Assembly (NCBI GenBank): GCA_037954665.1
Contig: JBBMOL010000016.1
Span: forward strand, 2,914,001 to 2,978,000
Origin: Laguncularia racemosa
Lineage: Eukaryota > Streptophyta > Magnoliopsida > Myrtales > Combretaceae
Length of the DNA stretch: 64,000 nucleotides
Direction: 5' to 3'
This document shows positions 33,600 to 45,984 of the stretch, piece after piece (position 1 is the first letter of the stretch; each line of letters starts with the position of its first letter). Made by a program: the position numbers and the translations under genes. The notes beneath the pieces are model-generated. The model was not told the origin of the DNA, did not search any database, and saw nothing but the letters and a program-made list of their open reading frames with translations.

Positions 33600-36500
33600 A
33601 TAACAACTACAGTAAGGTAAAGAGGATAAGGAATCACTTGCCTTACCTAAGAAACTTCTATGAACCTCCTATTGGTTTAAGTCATGAACTCTTGTTATAG
33701 TGGAGTGCCAACATGCATATCAAAATTATATAAAGCTTAAATAGTTTATTCGTATTAAAGTTTTCTTAGAGGATGGTTCATCAATGTTTGTGTCATGCAC
33801 TATGAGTATTTTAAGGGAAAGAAACACTATAAGGCTCTATAGTTGAGTTATCCAAGCTAATGATAGGTCCTTAGCAATGTTTAGGGTTTTTTTAATAAGA
33901 TTTGAGATGACATGGAGAAGAGTAGGGATCAACAAAAAGATATAAGGCGGATCTTAGCTATCCAGAATATGATTTTAAAGTAAATGCGCAAGATTTAGGT
34001 TTTATGAGTGAGTAATTCACTTGGTCTGACAACAGATTCAAGACTCATAAGGGACTAGTATCATGAAACTTTTGTTGATAACTCTGGCTTTTCAAATATT
34101 AAAGGAAAAAGTTTAGATTGGAAAATTTATGGAGAGCTTCAAAAGAATATAGTAAGATAGTTATTATGAAAATAAAAATAAATAAATAAATAGAAGGGGT
34201 ATGAAATACACACGGACCTAGCAAATTTTGATCAAGTTGAAAAGAGTGCAACAACCTTTTGGCTAGGTAGAGTAAAGATGCCCTCGCAAATAATAGGGTA
34301 TAGTTGAGAAGCTTAAAATAAAACTGCTAGACATTCAATCTAAACAATTTTATAATGTCTTGGAGGAAGAACACATAATGCAAGTTCAAATTGATGAGCT
34401 TTGATACAATGAAAAGATCTATTAGCATTATTAATGATCTAGAGTTAGTTAGCTAATGTATAGTGACAAAAATACATTTTTCTTTTTTTCCTCCCTCAAT
34501 CTTAGTAGGAGATAGAGGAACAAAATCTTTAAATTAGAAAGAAGATGGTGTAATTAAGAGTTAGGAAAAGTACATTTTTAATTCTTTATATTTACTTTCT
34601 TTTCTATTTGAATTCTTAAAATTTTTATTCTTCTATCTAACTTTTCAATGTTTTTAAAACCTTACAAAACTGGGACTTCCATCAAATCTGTTAAATTTTT
34701 CATCTATCCATAATACATGTTAGCTTCAAATTAATCCAAAAATAATTAATTTAATAAAATGATAATATTAAAATATATTTAATTACATGATATAATAAAA
34801 AATGATATTAAATAGATGAAAAACGATTGTTGCACCAATAACCATGGACCATGGGAAATTCTCACGCAAAATGATTTAATTACATGTCTACAATCACTAG
34901 AGTCAACAACACTAAGAGAAATCAAACATTTCCTTAGGTGGGCATGTATTGAACATATGATGATGTTTTAACGATACTATCATGCATTGTGATCTTAACT
35001 GTACCGATCCCAATTACCTTATAGCTAGCGTTATTACATATCAAAACAACTTGAAATTCAACAATTTTATAGGTGAAGAACTTGTTTATGCTAGAATACA
35101 CATGGTAAGAACCACCTACTAATCATCAGAAACTAAAAGAACATGATCACTAGCTAATCCTCAATGACATCAACATTAGCAATCTTTGCTTCTTTTTCGC
35201 CTTACAACTTTTTGTTGTTTCTTTTATTCTTGTTTTGCAACTTATTTGGAGATATCACTTCTATTCTTCTTTCTTTCACAAGGTGGCGTGAACAAGTTAT
35301 GTTTATAATTTATGGATCAATTGAATCATTAGAAGCAAAGAAAGAAATAATCAAAAGTTGGTCAAGTTCAATTAGAAGCTATTTAGAAGCCGATTAGCAA
35401 CATCAATCAAAATCCATGTCACATGTTATTGATTTAGTATAAGAAACCTGATTTTTTAGCTCATAGTTAGGACAAATTTGAAGTGTTATCACTTTTTTGG
35501 TTATGACGAGTTATAAAATCATAAAATGTCAATAAATACTTATTTAAGTTTACTTTTAAGTTAGTGCAAATTGCTTTGCCATTTACTACCCTTTTTAAAG
35601 TCATAATTGCACATTTTCAATGCATATGGAAGAACCAAAGAGTTTTCGCCTAGTTAGGAAAGTTTATTTTTTATTGATTGGTTCCTATATTCCTTTCATT
35701 CAGTCTTCTTAAAAATTTTAGAGTTTTAAACCTATAAATACCCTATGGACAATGTAACTTGGAGGTTATTAATCAAAATTACAACTTTTTTTCCACCTCA
35801 TATTTTGCGTTATCGCTTCACATTGCATTAAAAAGGGATTGATTTTCCTTAGGTTGTTGACTCTCTCTATTAACCAATCCAAAATCTTGGAAGTGCCCAA
35901 CTCATTGTTGAGTTTTTCTTTACTTATCGAATTCATCATAATGTAATTAGATGTCAAATCATCTCGATCATAAACCATTGTCTCCTTAAAAATACTATAT
36001 GAAAATATAGGGAAAGAGTATAAAAATAATAAACCTCTATCCTTACTGTCATTTTGACATCCATATTTTTGAAATTGTTGATGATTGAAGAAAGTTCGTT
36101 AAAAGAGCCCTACAACAAACAAACCTTCAAACATCTAAAAGTATAAAGCCTCTTTGTTAAAAACCAACCTATTTGCCAAGGATTTTTTTTTCCCCTCGAT
36201 GTAAAGTGAGCATAGGCATTTGCTATAAATTGAAATTGTAGTGAACAGAAACTTCTCGATTTCAAATGTTATAGATGCAATGATTTGATCAAAAAAGATA
36301 ATAAGACTCCCATACTACTTGTTACAGTAATGTTACAAAAGCTCCAAAAATAGTTAGGATTAAGCAATAAGAAATATAAAGAGGGGGAAGAGAAAAGCAC
36401 AAAAGTAATTTTATAAGGATAAAAGCTCAATGTGAAAAAAAAAAAAAAAAAACAATGAGCAAAGAGAAATGATAAATTTACCATAATCAAAGAGATCAAT

Positions 36501-39300
36501 CTCATGATAATCTCATTATCATGATGTCATCTTCTTTTTCCTATACTAATAATTGATTATTTTGTAATTTTACCTACAGTAACTTAGAAAATCCAAATCC
36601 CCCCACCAATGTGCTTCTTTAATATTAAAAAACATTATAGTTACAAGAGTAAACCCTAGATTTTATATCTATAAGCCACAATGACATAAAGGGATGTATA
36701 TACATGAAATACACATAAGATAAAACAAATGAAGTTTGTTTGTTAGCTAGCAATTGACCATAGCATGCTCAAATTGACCAAGATTAGTGGTGTTTGATTA
36801 CCTTGTGTAGGTGGTCAACTACCTATGTTGGATCAAGCTAATCTTCTTATCCAATCAATTGACTTTTTTTCTTTTTTTTTAGAAACCCCTTACTCAAATA
36901 ATATATAGGTAATGTTTGGTCTACAAAACTAATACAAGGTAACGCAATAAGAATAAAAAACCACACACAATATGTGCAAAAAAGTATTCCTTATTATTGA
37001 TAAAATTCAATAATCTCCCTTAAGAACATTGTTTAACAAATATTTTATAGACTAAGAGCCCTAAAGCTAGTAAGAAATTGAATAAAAATATAATAGATAA
37101 CTAAATAAATGAAAATAGACTTTCCTAATCTAAACACAATATGAAAATAAAATATTTTGATGACAATTCTTGCACTAAATGGCGTTGCAATTTGCTCTAG
37201 GTAAAAATAGACTCAAATCAATTTTTATTAACATGTTATGAACTCCATAACTCTTCATAAACAAGATTTATAAAGTTTTAAAATTCAGCTTCCGAAACTA
37301 AATCTTTCTCCTTGAATACTTGATTTCGACAGCTTCTAACGTGTTTAGAATGATATTTTTGAAGGTTTTTTTGGCTTAGCTTTAGTTCTATTACATTATT
37401 CCAATTTTCTTTTTTTCTTCTCTATAGCTTACAATGGTTAAGTTGCACCATAACTTGCAAACTTAACTTGTCGGTGACACACAAAGAACAAGATAACACA
37501 GTAAAAGAAGAATGGTATAGTATAATCCTCTTATATCATAATTAGTTTGTATAATATATGATATGGATTTTTGTTATAATATATAGCTCTTTGTTGTGTC
37601 AACATGAAAACTCATATAAAAAGTTTCAATGTTGACATAATAGCAAAAAGAATGTTGATGATATAAGGTATTTTTTTTTTTTTTATTTTGAAAATGTGTT
37701 TATTTTTATCTAATAAAATAAATTTTTGTATTATCAAATATATGATACAAATGTTTTTGTTATTATTCAATACCTTAAAATTCTCTTTATCTAGTAACTT
37801 AATTTACTATGCAAACTAAGTAAATGATTAAAGATTTTTTTTTATCTAATATTATAAAACACTGATAGTCAAATATTATTATAAACAAACATATTGAAAT
37901 GCATCTTATTTCGACTTTATTTATTTCAAACATATTTGGAATCAAATGGAATGAGTAATACAAATACAAATCAACCCTATGCTGATCAAACGTATTGTTA
38001 ACTTGCGTTATGTCAAAAATCTGACCTCTTTTGTTCCATTATTTATGGTCACTTTCTTTTGATGAAATCTATTGCGACGTACGAACGTTATGGCATGAAT
38101 ACGTCAGTTACATCAGCAAACAAAATAATTGAAATCCATTGCAAAGACAATACCAACAGTAAAAGGAACAATTGCATCATCAAACTATCATTAGAATCTA
38201 TTTCGAAGGCAGAACCCAAAGTAAAGAAACAATTGTTCCATGTTCTCCCTCGCTCACACAAGTAAATTATAACAAGAAGACCTTGAAAACCTCTTTCCAG
38301 TACTAGCAACTGCAGTAATCACCTAAAAGTTGCTATTTTCTTATACTACGTTTATGTTTCCCATATACGTCGACGTGTAACCCCACAAGACATAAAGTAA
38401 AACAATGATTACAGCAACGATTAATAAAGTAATCTTTAGTATATTATGGTTGGGTTTCACATGATTAGTTCATCATGTGGGAGTAACAAACTAACAATCA
38501 CAAGACAAGTATTGTCCCAGTACATCCTTGCATATAAATGAGCAGCTCAGTACACTAAATTTTCAGAATCCACACCATGTGCCCACTCAACGACCTCTTC
38601 TTGATCTATAAAATTTTTTTATTTCCCTCAACTTGTCCTTTATTAACATTAGAAATATAAATCAAATGCTTACATTTCAAACCTTACTAATGTCAGAGAT
38701 TATTAAATCTTTTAGCGCATGATCCCATGAAACGGATTACAGTACTAGCACAACTTACGATCTTGATCTTTGATGTCATATTTGATTCCTACTTAATAAA
38801 TGGATTATTTTTTAATCTATAAAAAAAATGAATATATAATATTCCTTTTTTAAAAATAAATAAATATATATATCATTGGTTTTCCTTGCGTTTATATATT
38901 CGTATTATATATTATTCGTACCATATTATTCTATTTAACATATTAAATGTATTGAAAATATAAAATTTCTTTTCCTTTTTTCTTAAATAAATGTGTAAGT
39001 ACATATATGATTTTGTAACCTAAGTAAGAGTAGAAAAACTACGAATTGTCGCGTTGTTTCTTGTATTTGTCATCCCTAGATGAATCTAGTTCTTTACCAC
39101 GATGTTTGTCTTTCCATTATGTAGTTGTAGCTTTTAAGAAAAATGCTTGCTGAACAAAATAATTTCACGTACGATTTTTGACAGGCGCAGAGAATATGTA
39201 TTGTCTCTTTATGAATGTTATATTATTATGTACCACTGCATGCTGGCATGATGATAAATAATTACCTGTATGATCTATTAGATATATTAAAATATTTCAC
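33600..39300. other. long intergenic stretch without recognised genes
   Basis: No exon with known homology on either strand. The frame at 35164-35397 has a hydrophobic start followed by a charged end but no family resemblance and poor context. Around 36900-37440 there are phrases (such as 'actttcctaatctaaacaca' and 'gaactccataactc') that recall decayed retroelement LTRs; I could not define borders. Homopolymers and short AT repeats are frequent. Confidence 0.45.
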
Positions 39301-39311
39301 TTGTTCATCAT

Positions 39312-39312
<1 letters not shown>

Positions 39313-39352
<40 letters not shown>
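39313..39352. repeat. AT dinucleotide microsatellite
   Basis: About 20 uninterrupted AT units, likely length-polymorphic. Confidence 0.9.
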
Positions 39353-39353
<1 letters not shown>

Positions 39354-40796
39354 GTTTAGGCATATATAAAGCAACATGATAAGGAGGAATCACACGTTCG
39401 AATTAGTTTATGGTGGGAGAAAATATTATTAAACCAAAAAAAAAACGAAAAAAAAATGATATTAAACTATTGAAGTTAATTTGGAAAAAAAAAGAACTCT
39501 GGGGTCAGAGATGAAGAGCCGATATTTACACACCGCAATTATGGTTGATCGCAATGACCAATGAGAACACATTATGGTAGAATCTGTCATGTGTTAATTA
39601 AAATCATTTGTTAAAAGACTAAAAACAGAAAATGTATACTTTTTGTATACAGCTGTTTTCTTTACTGATATCAAGAACAGAAGATCTTCTTCTTTTTTCA
39701 GTTTCTTAATAAAAGTTTCTAGATGCGCCAGCCCCCATAAATATATAAATGTATACTCAAAACTAGCATACCAACCTTTTTCAAAATATATATTTTGCTA
39801 AATTTTCCTCTATACATACTTATTAAGAAATAACTGAAAAGATTTACTGCACCGTTCACTTATTATTTCTTAAGATTAATTTCATTTTTTTCCCTTATAA
39901 AATAGATCTTAACAAGAATCAACATGCACTCATTGACAAATAGAACTTAATTGTACTAGTTTCTTTTTGAATAAGATTGTTCTTTTTCAACCTGTGGTCC
40001 GCCAATTACCAGTACTTATTATGTTTATTCACCGACCAGTGGAAACAATGTGCATGATCAAAATAAAAAAGTATATGGAGTACTACAAAGTGTAGAAACA
40101 TAAAAATATGAAAGGACATAGTTGATTTCTTCTCAAAGGGAAAGCAGGTAGGGTGTGGAAAAAGAGATGTGAAAACGTGGGCATGCATCAGCATTGGGTA
40201 ATGATGTGTGCGTTGGTTGCCAGGGAGTGAGTGACAGTCGTCGGTGACTGGGAATTCTTGTTTTTGTACGAATAACTTGTAAAATAGATCATAGTTGCAA
40301 ATACAACTTCTTCTTTTTTTCCATTTTATAACTTTTTGAAAAAATATATATACATCCTATATCTTTGAAAATGTATATGTTACATTCTAAATTATTACCA
40401 AAACCCTAAGAAAATATATAAAAAAACTTCATAAAAATAAAATAAAATAATTATTTTTTTCTTATATATCTATTTCATTATTTAGTTTGTAAAACGCCTA
40501 TTTCACATAATTATTATGATTATAAAATGAGGAATTATAACTCCCTTAGAAAATAAAAAAAGTAGCTATTATTTGATTTTTGTTTCTCTTTTTTTGTAAC
40601 ATATTTCTATATTTCAAGCGATGATTTTAGGGTTTTTAACAATAATGTGGCAAGGATTATTTACATGTTTTTAAAAATTATAGATAAATAATATTACACT
40701 TTAGGAATTTAAAAATTTATCCCCATCTGATCATCAAAAGTGTGAGGAATGATGCCGAAAAAATCAATACGAAGGGTATCGAGTGAGTGCTTAATA

Positions 40797-40904
40797 AGTG
40801 TTGATGAGCAGTGGCAGTGGGCTATGCGATTTACCGTCAAAAGGTTGGGGACGTGCATAGAGATGGGTTTCTGGAGATGCCACTGCCATTCCTTGCCAGC
40901 ACAA
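40797..40904. repeat. GC-richer foldback of about 108 bp
   Basis: TGGCAGTGG (40812-40820) pairs perfectly with CCACTGCCA (40880-40888). CTATGC (40822-40827) pairs with GCATAG (40855-40860) around a 27-base loop. Pairing continues outward with one or two mismatches and G-T pairs (gttgatgagcag against ttccttgccagc). An asymmetric 19-base insertion in the right arm breaks the stem. Size and imperfect pairing are within the range of plant microRNA precursors, but I do not recognise a known mature miRNA. Confidence 0.45.
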
Positions 40905-41395
40905 GTTAGCCAACGTCCCACTCACGAGAATGACCATTTCCAACTTTTCCCTCCTTTGTTTTCTTCTACGCTTCCATCTCCTTGTCTTCTTTTCTTCTTG
41001 GAATTTGTGTTTTGATTCTCTCTCTCTCTTTTCCTTTCAAATGTGTCCACACTTTTTGTGTATTTTGTTCAAACGGTGGGGTTTTGTCCATACTATTAGT
41101 GTTGCATAAATTATTGAATAATATCAATAAAATTGGCAAAACCTAAGAATATTGTATTGACATGATCTGTTGTTTCTTCTTGCAATTAAATCAAATAAAT
41201 AATTAACAAGATCTATATAATTACAGGACAGTACAATGTATATATCATTTAGTTTCTTTTCAAAACGAAAATGGATCTCCCAAGTACATGATCCCGCGCT
41301 CACCGCATACAGTTTGATTTATAAAATAAATATTGTCTCAATATTTATATTCTTTCTGAGAGACATTGCTTTCTTAGGAGTTGGATGAAAATATA

Positions 41396-41398
41396 CAT

Positions 41399-41430
<32 letters not shown>
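41396..41430. repeat. TA-rich microsatellite
   Basis: Imperfect ATAC/ATAT repeat ending in a pure AT run, in the 3' flank of the HD-Zip gene. Confidence 0.8.
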
Positions 41431-41955
41431 CACGATCATAATTTTAAAGCTCATAATATTTTTATGGTGTTTTTTATATGAAAAGCTGGTAACGAAGAAA
41501 CTACTCTTAAATCTACAACTTCTTATGCATTACAAAAAAAAAAAAAATGTTTATATAGATATCCTAATAATATATATCGTTGTGTAAAACCGGGATTTGA
41601 CTTAAAAATATAGATATATGAATAAAATCGCAAAAAATGACTTTATGTCACGGTAGCTAGAGCTACATCCAGTCACTAGCGAATACGAATTTTTCTTACT
41701 CTCAAAATTAAAATCCAATCATTAGGAAATTACATAATAATAAGGTGGCTGAAAAATAAAATAATAATATCAATTATTACTCCGATCCGTACAAATTATG
41801 ATTGTAGCCGCCCCCGGCTATTAATCTTGAAATTACACAACAGAGACTTCTAATTCTTTTTTTTTTTTTTTGTTAAACACATGATGATGGATTATAGAAG
41901 CAAAATAGTGACATTACTATAGACCAAAAAGGAATATAATTAAAATTGGTGGATT

Positions 41956-43691
41956 CTAATTATAATTTTGTTGCTCCAACCATGGCCAAAATCCGGTTTG
42001 ATCATCGATCGCGCAAAACATGTTGGTGAAGTTCTCTTCCTTCACTATCTGCTCAATATTAGTATTATTCTTATGGCATTGGAAATCAGGCCTTGAAGCT
42101 GAGTTGTGAAAAAGTTGTGCCGCCACTGGGGTGGGTGGAGGCCGTACCGGTGGTGGAAAAAGGTGTATGCTGGTGGATGGAAGGGTGTTGGGCAACGGGC
42201 TATCAATAGCCGGTGTCCTTGAGATGTCTAATTTGGTATCTGAGCTGTTTTCGCTTCGGTTGCTGGATGATCCCTCGGTCTCCTTGTTGAGATTTATTGA
42301 TTCCGCTGGCTCTCTATTTTTTAGTGCCATTATCTGAAACCATACAATGCTATTACAAATTTAATTGTGAAGTGAAAAAGCAAATAAATAGAGCTAGTAA
42401 TTGCATGAAAATACCCTGTTATATATATATATATACAAGGACAGTTATATTCTTGACTTATCACGATTACCCTTGTATGTACCTAAATAAAAAAATAAAA
42501 AATAAAAAAGAAAGAAAGACAGAAAAGTTCCCATAAATCATGTCACTCGGGAAAAAAGGTCAAAAAAGTTTCATGATAAGTCGCAAAGTAACGACCCATG
42601 AAGCTGATTCTATTTTTTTTTTTTTTTCTGTTTTTCCCCACTAGCCAGCTTGATGATAGAAGGAAAACCAAAAAAAGATCTTAGATCTATGAATGATTTT
42701 TTTTATTTTTATTTTTTTAACAAACATCTAATTAACTCAAACCATTCAGAAATCATTAATAAAATTATATCATAAACAAAGATTATTAAGATTTTAATTG
42801 ACACGACTTTACAACTTATCTAAAAGTTTAAACTTATATATGAATATGCAACTCTATAATTGAGCTTGTCCTACACTCTATTGAATTCAACTTTGGAGGA
42901 AGAATCAACCATCTTGTAGTAATCCTTAGTTTAAAATTTGTTCTTTCTTTTATGTTAAAAAGAAAAATAATTTGAAATATATAAGAAACAAATTAATGGC
43001 CGGATGTGTATTTTAAATTATTACCTCGGCTCGGAGCTTCTGGTTCTCTCCATGAAGAGCTTCGTTCTCAGCTTTGGTGGCTTCAAACTGGCGCTTAAGG
43101 ACATCATAATCTTTTTCAAGCTGTTTAGTTTTCCACCTAGCTCTCCTATTCTGGAACCAGATCGCGATCTGTCTCGGCTGCAAACCCAAAGTTCGAGCCA
43201 GCTGCATTTTCCTTTCAGGCTCAAGCTTGTTTCCGAGCTCAAAGTTCTTCTCTAGTGTCTTCACTTGCTCCATATTCAGCCTTCTCTTCTTCTCTCCTTG
43301 TTGCGATCCGTCATCATCCGACATGTCCTCTTCGCCACCATTGGGTTGTTCGTCGCTGACATCGATGCCGGAGAATGACGTCGATCTCTTCCCTAGAAAG
43401 GATGCAACTCCTGGGTGTATCAAATCAAATAAAATCAAATCGTTAGTCATCAAACAACCAAAAATATAAGGTCGTATCTATCTATCAGCTTAGACTTTTA
43501 AGACTCTATCTCACGTGATATTTAAAACAAGCGTGTGGGGGGAGAGAGATACCATTATAGTCTTGAGGAGTGCATGAAGGCAAAATTTGATTGAGGGAAG
43601 GGGGAGGTTGGTGTTGATGTGGATGATCGTTTTCATGGGGAGTTTGGAGCATGAAACTTGCGTGAAAAAAGGCCATCTCGTTGCAACTCAT
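41956..43691 (-). CDS. HB13: HD-Zip class I transcription factor, ATHB13/ATHB23 type
   Basis: Three coding exons: 43691-43553 (139 nt), 43410-43025 (386 nt) and 42333-41956 (378 nt with stop). Both introns are GT-AG and the phases join exactly, giving 300 residues against about 294 for Arabidopsis ATHB13. Exon 1 starts MSCNEMAFFHASFMLQT, the clade's N-terminus. Exon 2 holds an acidic stretch (EEDMSDDDGSQ), then the homeodomain (about residues 86-142; KKRRLNMEQVKTLEKNFELG, with the recognition helix IAIWFQNRRARWK), followed without gap by the leucine zipper. Exon 3 contains REPAESINLNKETEGS and ends in the aromatic FWPWLEQQNYN motif typical of the clade. The protein should bind a pseudopalindromic CAATNATTG site as a dimer in the nucleus. 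Relatives act in leaf, cotyledon and stress responses. No defect is visible. Confidence 0.95.
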
Positions 43692-43748
43692 GACCTAATT
43701 ATGATGTTCTCCTGTTACTACTATTCTAAGCATTTGACTATCCATCAA

Positions 43749-43772
43749 TGAGAGAGAGAGAGAGAGAAAGAT
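43749..43772 (-). promoter_or_regulatory. CT-repeat in the HD-Zip 5' leader
   Basis: A GA repeat on the plus strand, i.e. CT on the sense strand, lies about 60-80 bases upstream of the HD-Zip start codon and downstream of the TATA box. It should be part of the 5' UTR. Pyrimidine-rich leader repeats are common in plant genes and can affect expression. Confidence 0.6.
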
Positions 43773-43904
43773 AGTTTGGTTTGAAGTGGGGAGGGAGGGG
43801 AGGGTGTATTTTGGATAAAATTGAAGGCTATAGAATAATGAGAGATAAGGAATAAATTTTCTTAGCTATAAGGAGAATGTAGAAATTGGTGAAATAATGC
43901 AAGG

Positions 43905-43912
43905 CTTTTATA
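43905..43912 (-). promoter_or_regulatory. TATA box of the HD-Zip gene
   Basis: TATAAAAG on the minus strand (cttttata on plus) lies 214 bases upstream of the ATG. This predicts a start site near 43880 and a leader of about 190 bases containing the CT repeat. Confidence 0.6.
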
Positions 43913-44915
43913 CCTTCATAGCTCCTAGATAGAATATAGGATAGGATGACTTCATTTATTTATTTATTTATACATAAACATTGAACTTATAAGCATAATA
44001 TTTTTCTTGTAATTAAAGCTCATTTATAAACTCAATTCTTCTTTTAGGAGGGTTACAGGCCCGAGCCCTAAATCCACCAAACTATTAGCTATATTCCATA
44101 TATATAAGTATTTGATTTGTTTGTGATTTTAATTAAAAAAAACTTATATCTAATTATGAGTATTCATAACAAAATAGCAATAGTTAGTTATGAGCTTTTT
44201 CATTAAAATTATAGATGAACTAGAAATAATTACATATTATTTTATACAACAAAGCTAAAAAAAGATTTCTTTTACTTTATCTCAAGAGTTGGAAAAGGTA
44301 CTAGCACTAATTTTGTATTATTTTGAGGTGAAATAACTCTTTCTTATTACTAATGGAGGAAGCTAATGGATGAAAATAACTAATCACATGGTATAGTAAT
44401 CCTCTTTTTCTTTAAAAAAACCCATGCTAGCCCCTAATTTCATAAATAGAATAGAAAACTACAAAGTGAGTGAGTATGAGAGAGGGAGAGAGATCTTAAA
44501 TAGACCTCTTTAGCATTACAAGTACAAGATTGTAACAAAAATAAATAAATGAGTATTACTCCTCTTATAAAAGATAATATGTGGAAGAGAAGTTAGGTAA
44601 TACCAGTACCCTTACAAAGAGACTTATTGACAACTAAAAAAGATAACAGTAACTAACTTGAAAAGTAATGGGAAGAGGAACTCTACCCATGCATGGACTT
44701 GTGAGCGATGAGACAAATACTTGCTTTGAGTAAAATGAAGCACAATTCCAATAGGAAAAACAATATAAAATAGTAAGACAACTACCCCATAAACAAAAGA
44801 TAACTCAAAATACAAACATCAATTTGATATAACACAAGAACTCTAGAGCCTATTCTACATAGGACTATAATTCCTTTGACCTTTCTTTTAAAGGATGGAA
44901 AGTTATCAAAATTAA
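43913..44915. other. upstream region of the HD-Zip gene
   Basis: AT-rich, with no coding signal. It probably holds the promoter of the minus-strand HD-Zip gene. No individual factor sites can be claimed. Confidence 0.4.
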
Positions 44916-44919
44916 AATC

Positions 44920-45300
44920 TCTTTATGATTTCCTTGCTTTTTTGGCAAGCCAATCAATAATTACATTTTACTTTCTCCATACGTGGTTGAGCTTACCCTA
45001 AATTGCTTGTAAGGGCATCTTTGCTCAAAAGATATCATTCTATATGTGTCAAATGGAGGTTGATGTTGAGAGCCATTTTTTTATCACTAATAAATCCATC
45101 TCAATCAACACATTTATGATGTTATAATGCCAACATCATTCTAATCCATTTATTAAAGTTGCAAAGTTCAATGCACTCAATGGAAAGGTTAGATGAAGCA
45201 AAACCAATGCACCAAATCTTATTACCTTTGTCATCACTTAAGATACCTCCTCTCTTCCTTTGCCTTTAGACCAACTACCATCCACATTCGGATTGTAATA
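44920..45300 (-). pseudogene. LINE-type RNase H remnant
   Basis: Minus-strand reading in shifting frames: NPNVDGSWSKGKGR (usual LNVDGSxKGNPGxAG), GILSDDKGNKIWCIGF (usual GVIRDxxGxWxxGF), an ELCNFINGLE-like step (usual AELWALLxGL), VLIEMD (usual VIVEVDS), and finally NHVWR...IDWLAKKARKS (usual HVYREANxVADxLAKxG). This is the RNase H domain found at the end of plant LINE polyproteins. It is heavily mutated. Confidence 0.65.
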
Positions 45301-45984
45301 ACTTAGTTTTAGAGTAGTCTAAGCAAGATAATATTAAATGTTTTTTCTTTGGTTAGTTGACCAAAGGAAGAAGCAAATCTTCATCTCCTTTGACCTAATC
45401 CTTATTAAGATAAATAGCTCTTCTAAGATTAATAAGATCTTCCGTAATTTGATTAGTGAGAACCTAGGAAGATCTACTTAAGTTTCTATACTTTCTATTG
45501 TTTTGTCAGTCTAAATATGCTATAAAGTTAACAAAGATACAAAAATGTGAATATGATAAAATGAGCCACCTATATGAAGATAATATTGCCAATATTTTAT
45601 CATAAATTCTGTAGAGACTACTGATGATATAAGTTTAACCCCAAAATGCAACTCTGTAAGATGTCACACCTTAATTGAATAATTACTATGAAGAAAGATA
45701 TGTTTAGCTTATTTACAATCCCACATGTAATAATTAAATCCCATAGACCCACACCAAGACCATTGAATATCCTCAATTGGAATGAAAGATTGCAAAACTT
45801 GCATCTTGAAGAATAAAACAAACACATGGAATTATGTGTGTTCTTGAACATAGAACTAATGTTTCCTTTTGTTCATCTAAGTTTATAATAAGTTTATATA
45901 ATAATTAGCACATTTATCTTAAAATAAAAGGAAAAGAGTTAGATCACAGCAATATAGTAATTGAGTTAATTTTTTTAATTTTTG
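45301..45984. other. intergenic, possibly decayed LINE
   Basis: It lies directly upstream, in the minus sense, of the RNase H remnant, so it could be further LINE sequence. I could not read a recognisable reverse transcriptase motif. Confidence 0.35.

Noticed and set aside
35164..35397. Possible small membrane protein
   Set aside because: One hydrophobic stretch in AT-rich DNA, with no family resemblance, no neighbouring exons and no promoter evidence.
37200..37290. Similarity to the foldback arm near 7480 (actcaaatcaatttttnntt, then gaactccataactc)
   Set aside because: Short and imperfect, with no inverted partner nearby. It may be shared transposon ancestry but cannot be supported by eye.
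43004..43469. Plus-strand frames opposite the homeodomain exon
   Set aside because: Antisense shadows of the HD-Zip exon, with no independent resemblance to a protein family.
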